Source: DASRDU01 sp035560235
Lineage (GTDB): Bacteria; Acidobacteriota; Blastocatellia; RBC074
Assembly: GCA_035560235.1 (NCBI GenBank)
Contig: DATMAG010000060.1
Coordinates: forward strand, 1 to 8,497
Length of the DNA: 8,497 nt
Direction of reading: 5' to 3'
Shown here in pieces: positions 5,914-8,497 of the stretch (its first letter is position 1; the number at the start of each line of letters is the position of its first letter). The notes beneath the pieces were generated by a model, which made no database searches, was not told the DNA's origin, and saw only the letters and a list, made by a program, of their open reading frames with translations. Made by a program: the position numbers and the translations under genes.

Positions 5914-7245
5914 ATGCACTATCGCAGGTTACTGATTGCTGGTCTTGTGCTGGCCGGTGCGTCGCTGCTGATCGGCTCAGTCAGCGCGACCGGCCCCGCC
6001 GTCGTGACATTCAATAAAGATGTCGCGCCGATTCTGTATGCCCGCTGCGCCGAATGCCACCGGCCCGGCGAAATGGCGCCGATGCCGCTGATTACTTACA
6101 AGGACGTGCGCCCCTGGGCGAAATCCATCCGTGAAAAGGTCGTGGGCCGCGAGATGCCGCCCTGGTACGCTGATCCGAATCACGGCGAATTTCTCAACGA
6201 TGCCCGCCTGACCGAACAGCAGATCAATACCATCAAAGCCTGGGTTGACGGCGGCGCAAAAGAAGGCGACCCGAAGGATCTGCCGCCCGCGCCGAAATTC
6301 TCGACCACCGGCTGGAAGTTCGGTGAACCCGATGTCATCCTGCCGATGACCGAAGTCGCCGACATCCCGGCTGATGGCACTGTGCCGTACAAGTATTACG
6401 CCGTGCCGACCAACTTCACCGAAGACAAGTATGTTCAGTTTGCCGAAATCAAACGCGGCGAGCCGGGTGTGGTGCATCACGTCATCATCAGTGTCCGCGA
6501 ACCGGGCCAAGGCAATCTGCCGCCTGCGGGTGAAATCAGGGTTGGTCAGTCGCGCGTCAATCCCGAATCCCGCGATCCGCAGCGCGAACGCGAGAACAGG
6601 CCCCGTGGCACCAACCCTGACGGAATGCTCGTTGGCTGGGCGCCAGGGATGAGTCCGCTCACGCTGCGTCCGGGCCACGTCAAGCTGATCAAAAAGGGTT
6701 CGGTGCTGATCTTCCAGATGCATTACACCACCAACGGCACGGCGGCTAAGGATCGCACGAGCGTGGCCTTGTGGTTTGCCAAAGGCCCGGTCGAAAAGCG
6801 CGTCATCACCAAAGGCGTTTCGGTGGATCCGCGCAAGTTCGCCATTCCGGCGGGCGATCCGAACTATGAATCGCACTCCTCGTTCACCTTCGAGGATGAT
6901 GTTCACATCACGATGTTCATGCCGCATATGCACGTGCGCGGCAAGGATTTCGAGTACCGCCTGGTCTATCCCGACGGCACCTCGAAGATTCTGCTCAAAG
7001 TGCCGAAGTACGATTTCAACTGGCAGTTGTCGTACTTTCTGAAGGAACCGATTGCCGCGCCGAAAGGCAGCCGGATCGAATGCACTGCGCATCACGACAA
7101 CTCGGCTGGCAACAAATTCAATCCCGATCCGACCAGAGAGGTGCGCTGGGGCGACCAGACCTGGGAGGAGATGATGATCGGCTGGATTGATTACACGATT
7201 GACAAACAGGATCTGCGCCAGCAGATTCAGTCCGCTTCAAAGTAG
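5914..7245 (+). CDS. Exported cytochrome c / copper type II monooxygenase fusion (PHM/DBH-like)
   Basis: Predicted periplasmic protein of 443 residues. A Sec signal peptide covers about 1-25 (RRLLIAGLVLAGASLLIG, then SVSA before the cut). A cytochrome c domain follows (about 30-118) with one heme site CAECH (45-49); Met81 in GREMPPWY is a candidate distal ligand. Residues 135-430 resemble peptidylglycine/dopamine monooxygenases. There is a His pair in GVVHHVIISV (188-189) and a third His in FQMHY (270), matching the CuH/CuA site. HMH (338-340) in HMHVRGKDF and Met420 in WEEMMIGW match the CuM/CuB site. All six ligands are therefore present. Known members hydroxylate C-H bonds with ascorbate as electron donor; here the heme domain could deliver electrons instead (inference). 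A polar, probably flexible insert spans about 196-236. The start is fixed by GGAGG at 5902-5906 and the signal peptide; an upstream in-frame extension into the thiolase is rejected. The substrate is unknown. Confidence 0.85.
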   Translation: MHYRRLLIAGLVLAGASLLIGSVSATGPAVVTFNKDVAPILYARCAECHRPGEMAPMPLITYKDVRPWAKSIREKVVGREMPPWYADPNHGEFLNDARLTEQQINTIKAWVDGGAKEGDPKDLPPAPKFSTTGWKFGEPDVILPMTEVADIPADGTVPYKYYAVPTNFTEDKYVQFAEIKRGEPGVVHHVIISVREPGQGNLPPAGEIRVGQSRVNPESRDPQRERENRPRGTNPDGMLVGWAPGMSPLTLRPGHVKLIKKGSVLIFQMHYTTNGTAAKDRTSVALWFAKGPVEKRVITKGVSVDPRKFAIPAGDPNYESHSSFTFEDDVHITMFMPHMHVRGKDFEYRLVYPDGTSKILLKVPKYDFNWQLSYFLKEPIAAPKGSRIECTAHHDNSAGNKFNPDPTREVRWGDQTWEEMMIGWIDYTIDKQDLRQQIQSASK

Positions 7246-7263
7246 GCCTGACCACACAACCCC

Positions 7264-7315
7264 GACAGGATTCACCGGACAGACAGGCCCGCCTGTTGAT
7301 CCTGTGAGTCCTGTC
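7264..7315. repeat. Hairpin of opposed 9-bp-period repeats
   Basis: On the left, ACAGG, ACCGG and ACAGG occur at 7265, 7274 and 7283. On the right, CCTGT occurs at 7292, 7301 and 7310. Both sets have an exact 9-bp period. The arms 7264-7288 and 7291-7315 pair with 20 Watson-Crick pairs, 2 G-T pairs and 3 mismatches around CC. It lies in the 90-bp gap between the monooxygenase and the next gene, ending 9 bases before the latter's ribosome binding site. Only a weak T-rich stretch follows. It could attenuate transcription, stabilise the upstream mRNA, or be a mobile-type repeat. Confidence 0.85.
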
Positions 7316-7335
7316 CTCATTTCAGGGAGGAACAG

Positions 7336-8274
7336 ATGCGACGATTCCTGATAATTACTACCGGCCTTTTACTGCTGCAGGCTCTCGCCGTCACTGCTCT
7401 GGCGCAGCCGGACAGACTCTCCGGACGCTGGGAAGGCAAAATGCAGTCAATGCGCGGCGATGTTGACGCGGTCGCCATCTTCAAAAAGGAAGGCGACACC
7501 TACACCGGCAGAAGCACGGGCCTGCGACCCGGCACGGAGATGCTGATCCGCGATGTCAGAATTGACGGCGACAAGGTCACGGGCCGTTCCGAAGTCGAGA
7601 CGCCCCAGGCCACCATCGTCATCAATTACACCTTCACGCTTGACGGCGAGACGATGAAAGGCCAGGGCGCGCTTGATTTCAACGGCCAGCCCGTCACCTT
7701 CGAACTCACGCTCAAGCGCGTCAGCACCAGCACCGAAGGCCCGCTCACCACGCAGGCGCCGCCGCCGTCAGCGCCGGGACAGGCCGCCCGCCCGCAGCGT
7801 TCAGCTTCAGAACAGCCGCAGCAGAAACAGTCGCTTGACTATTTCATCGGCCAGTGGAGCTACAAGTACGTCGGTCGTGAAAGCGCGCTCGGCCCCGCGC
7901 CGCGCGAAGGCCTGGTGACGATCACAAAGAATGCCGACGGCAAATCAGCAACGCTGACCGCGACGGGCAAATCCGACACCGGCGCGTTCAGGGAAAGCGC
8001 CGCCATCACGTGGGACGAAGCGACAAAGACGCTGCTCTTCACCGAAACCACTCCGGGCGGAGTGAAACTGAGCAGCAAAGGCGACTGGAGCAGCCCGATT
8101 TCAATCCGCTTCACCATCCCGGCAGTCAAAGTCAAAGGCCAGACCCTGCAACTGCGCCGGACCATCTCCGTCGTCGCCGCCCATTCATTCACCATCACCG
8201 AAGAGTTGTCCGAAGACGGCGGCCCGTTTGTCCGACTCGGCAACGCCATCTACAGCCGGATAGATGCGAAGTAG
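7336..8274 (+). CDS. Secreted two-domain protein of unknown function
   Basis: I do not recognise a characterised family with confidence. The 312-residue product starts with a clear Sec signal peptide (RRFLIITTGLLLLQALAVTALA, 2-23, cut before Q24). The start is set by GGGAGG at 7325-7330. The N-terminal part (about 26-130) begins LSGRWEGKM and is rich in alternating beta-type segments such as VAIFKKEGDTYTG, KVTGRSE and FTLDGETMKGQG, suggesting a small beta-barrel or lipocalin-like fold. A Pro/Gln/Ala/Ser-rich linker follows (about 131-164). The C-terminal part (about 166-310) begins LDYFIGQWSYKYVG, which recalls the start of DUF1579-like or lipocalin-like domains, and is again beta-rich. The two halves may be divergent copies of a related fold, both opening with a G-x-W pattern (GRW, GQW). 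There are no catalytic motifs, no cysteines and no lipobox. It follows the heme-copper enzyme by 90 bp and could be co-expressed. Confidence 0.8.
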   Translation: MRRFLIITTGLLLLQALAVTALAQPDRLSGRWEGKMQSMRGDVDAVAIFKKEGDTYTGRSTGLRPGTEMLIRDVRIDGDKVTGRSEVETPQATIVINYTFTLDGETMKGQGALDFNGQPVTFELTLKRVSTSTEGPLTTQAPPPSAPGQAARPQRSASEQPQQKQSLDYFIGQWSYKYVGRESALGPAPREGLVTITKNADGKSATLTATGKSDTGAFRESAAITWDEATKTLLFTETTPGGVKLSSKGDWSSPISIRFTIPAVKVKGQTLQLRRTISVVAAHSFTITEELSEDGGPFVRLGNAIYSRIDAK

Positions 8275-8313
8275 GCGGAATCGCACTCAGAGCCTGAGCT
8301 GCAAAGCGATAAA

Positions 8314-8354
8314 TGTTTCAGTAGAAACAGGGAAATGTCCAGTACTGGAAACAT
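8314..8354. repeat. Two adjacent short palindromes
   Basis: TGTTTC/GAAACA (8314-8319 with 8324-8329) forms a perfect 6-bp stem with a 4-nt loop. The perfect 12-bp palindrome TCCAGTACTGGA lies at 8338-8349. Outer bases ATGT (8335-8338) and ACAT (8351-8354) extend it with a small bulge. Located 40-80 bases after the preceding stop codon, they could mark an mRNA 3' end, but no T run follows. Confidence 0.6.
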
Positions 8355-8384
8355 GTTCTCCGTTGCGGAAAGCTTTGAGAGGAG

Positions 8385-8415
8385 GCCACGGGCTTGTCCC
8401 GCGGAGGTTCACGCT
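8385..8415. repeat. 31-bp direct repeat, copy 1
   Basis: It begins GCCACGGGCTTGTCCCG and ends AGGTTCACGCT. It matches copy 2 (8448-8478) at 29 of 31 positions, differing at 8402 and 8404. Its internal stem CACGGG/CCCGCG (8387-8392 with 8398-8403) has one mismatch. Confidence 0.9.
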
Positions 8416-8447
8416 CGTCGCTACACCAGCGCCCACCTTTCCGGGAT

Positions 8448-8478
8448 GCCACGGGCTTGTCCCGTGAAGGTTCACGCT
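8448..8478. repeat. 31-bp direct repeat, copy 2
   Basis: It starts 63 bp after copy 1. The internal stem CACGGG/CCCGTG is perfect (8450-8455 with 8461-8466, loop CTTGT). A second perfect palindrome, GTGAAGGTTCAC (8464-8475), shares GTG with the first stem, so the two hairpins exclude each other. The repeat is probably one of a dispersed family; the unit may extend past the window. Confidence 0.9.
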
Positions 8479-8497
8479 TCTGGCTTGAGGAGCGGCC

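Larger units (their letters stand above)
8275..8497. other. Non-coding region of palindromes and direct repeats
   Basis: I see no credible gene in the last 223 bases. Short open frames exist on both strands (about 60-67 codons), but they cross the repeats and their translations repeat themselves (HGLVP twice on +; GTSPW twice on -), so they are read-through of repeat DNA. Listed separately are the palindromes at 8314-8354 and the direct repeats at 8385-8478. Confidence 0.7.

Noticed and set aside
5977..7095. 372-codon open frame on the - strand opposite the monooxygenase
   Set aside because: Antisense shadow of a well-supported gene, with no recognisable motifs.
8264..8475. Small open frames on both strands in the final region
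   Set aside because: Their translations contain the nucleotide repeats as repeated peptides; they look like read-through of non-coding repeat DNA.
8385..8478. CRISPR array
   Set aside because: Only two repeat copies with 2 mismatches and one 32-bp spacer-like interval; no cas genes. The hairpin repeat family explains it better.

Overview
The window is about 60% GC with uniform base composition. It carries nine protein genes that I consider real, plus four stretches of non-coding repeat DNA. The mix is a flagellar export set, a DhlA-like haloalkane dehalogenase, a cytochrome c/copper monooxygenase fusion, and short-period 7-bp and 9-bp repeats between genes. It resembles what I recall of Acidobacteriota (Blastocatellia-type) genomes. 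That placement is inference; nothing here, such as an rRNA gene, settles it.

Region 1 (1-2265, + strand) holds three membrane components of the flagellar type III export gate in the usual order: fliQ (54-323), fliR (352-1125) and flhB (1198-2265). fliP would be expected just before the window. All three leaders (1-53, 324-351, 1126-1197) consist largely of 7-bp-period repeats, and none has a recognisable Shine-Dalgarno sequence. The fliR-flhB spacer is a dyad of two opposed repeat arrays, and one array supplies the fliR stop codon.

Region 2 (2288-5717) is a catabolic or acyl-CoA block around a divergent control region. On the - strand is a haloalkane dehalogenase-type alpha/beta hydrolase (2288-3205). 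On the + strand is a tight run of a TetR regulator (3376-4014), a MaoC/NodN-type hydratase (4041-4505) and a thiolase (4530-5717), with gaps of about 25 nt. The control region (3206-3375) has a plausible sigma70-type promoter. A perfect palindrome, TTACCGGACGGTAA, sits directly after its -10 element, as expected for TetR autoregulation, and two further perfect dyads lie upstream.

Region 3 (5718-8274, + strand) encodes two exported proteins. The first (5914-7245) joins a mono-heme cytochrome c domain to a peptidylglycine/dopamine-type copper monooxygenase core, with all six expected copper ligands visible. The second (7336-8274) is a secreted two-part protein of unknown function. Between them is a 52-bp hairpin built from opposed 9-bp-period repeats.

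Region 4 (8275-8497) has no convincing gene. It holds two short palindromes and two 31-bp direct repeats that can each form hairpins, probably a dispersed intergenic repeat family.

The most interesting items are the repeat-built leaders of the flagellar genes, the 9-bp-period hairpin, the heme-copper fusion enzyme, and the dehalogenase/TetR divergent control region.
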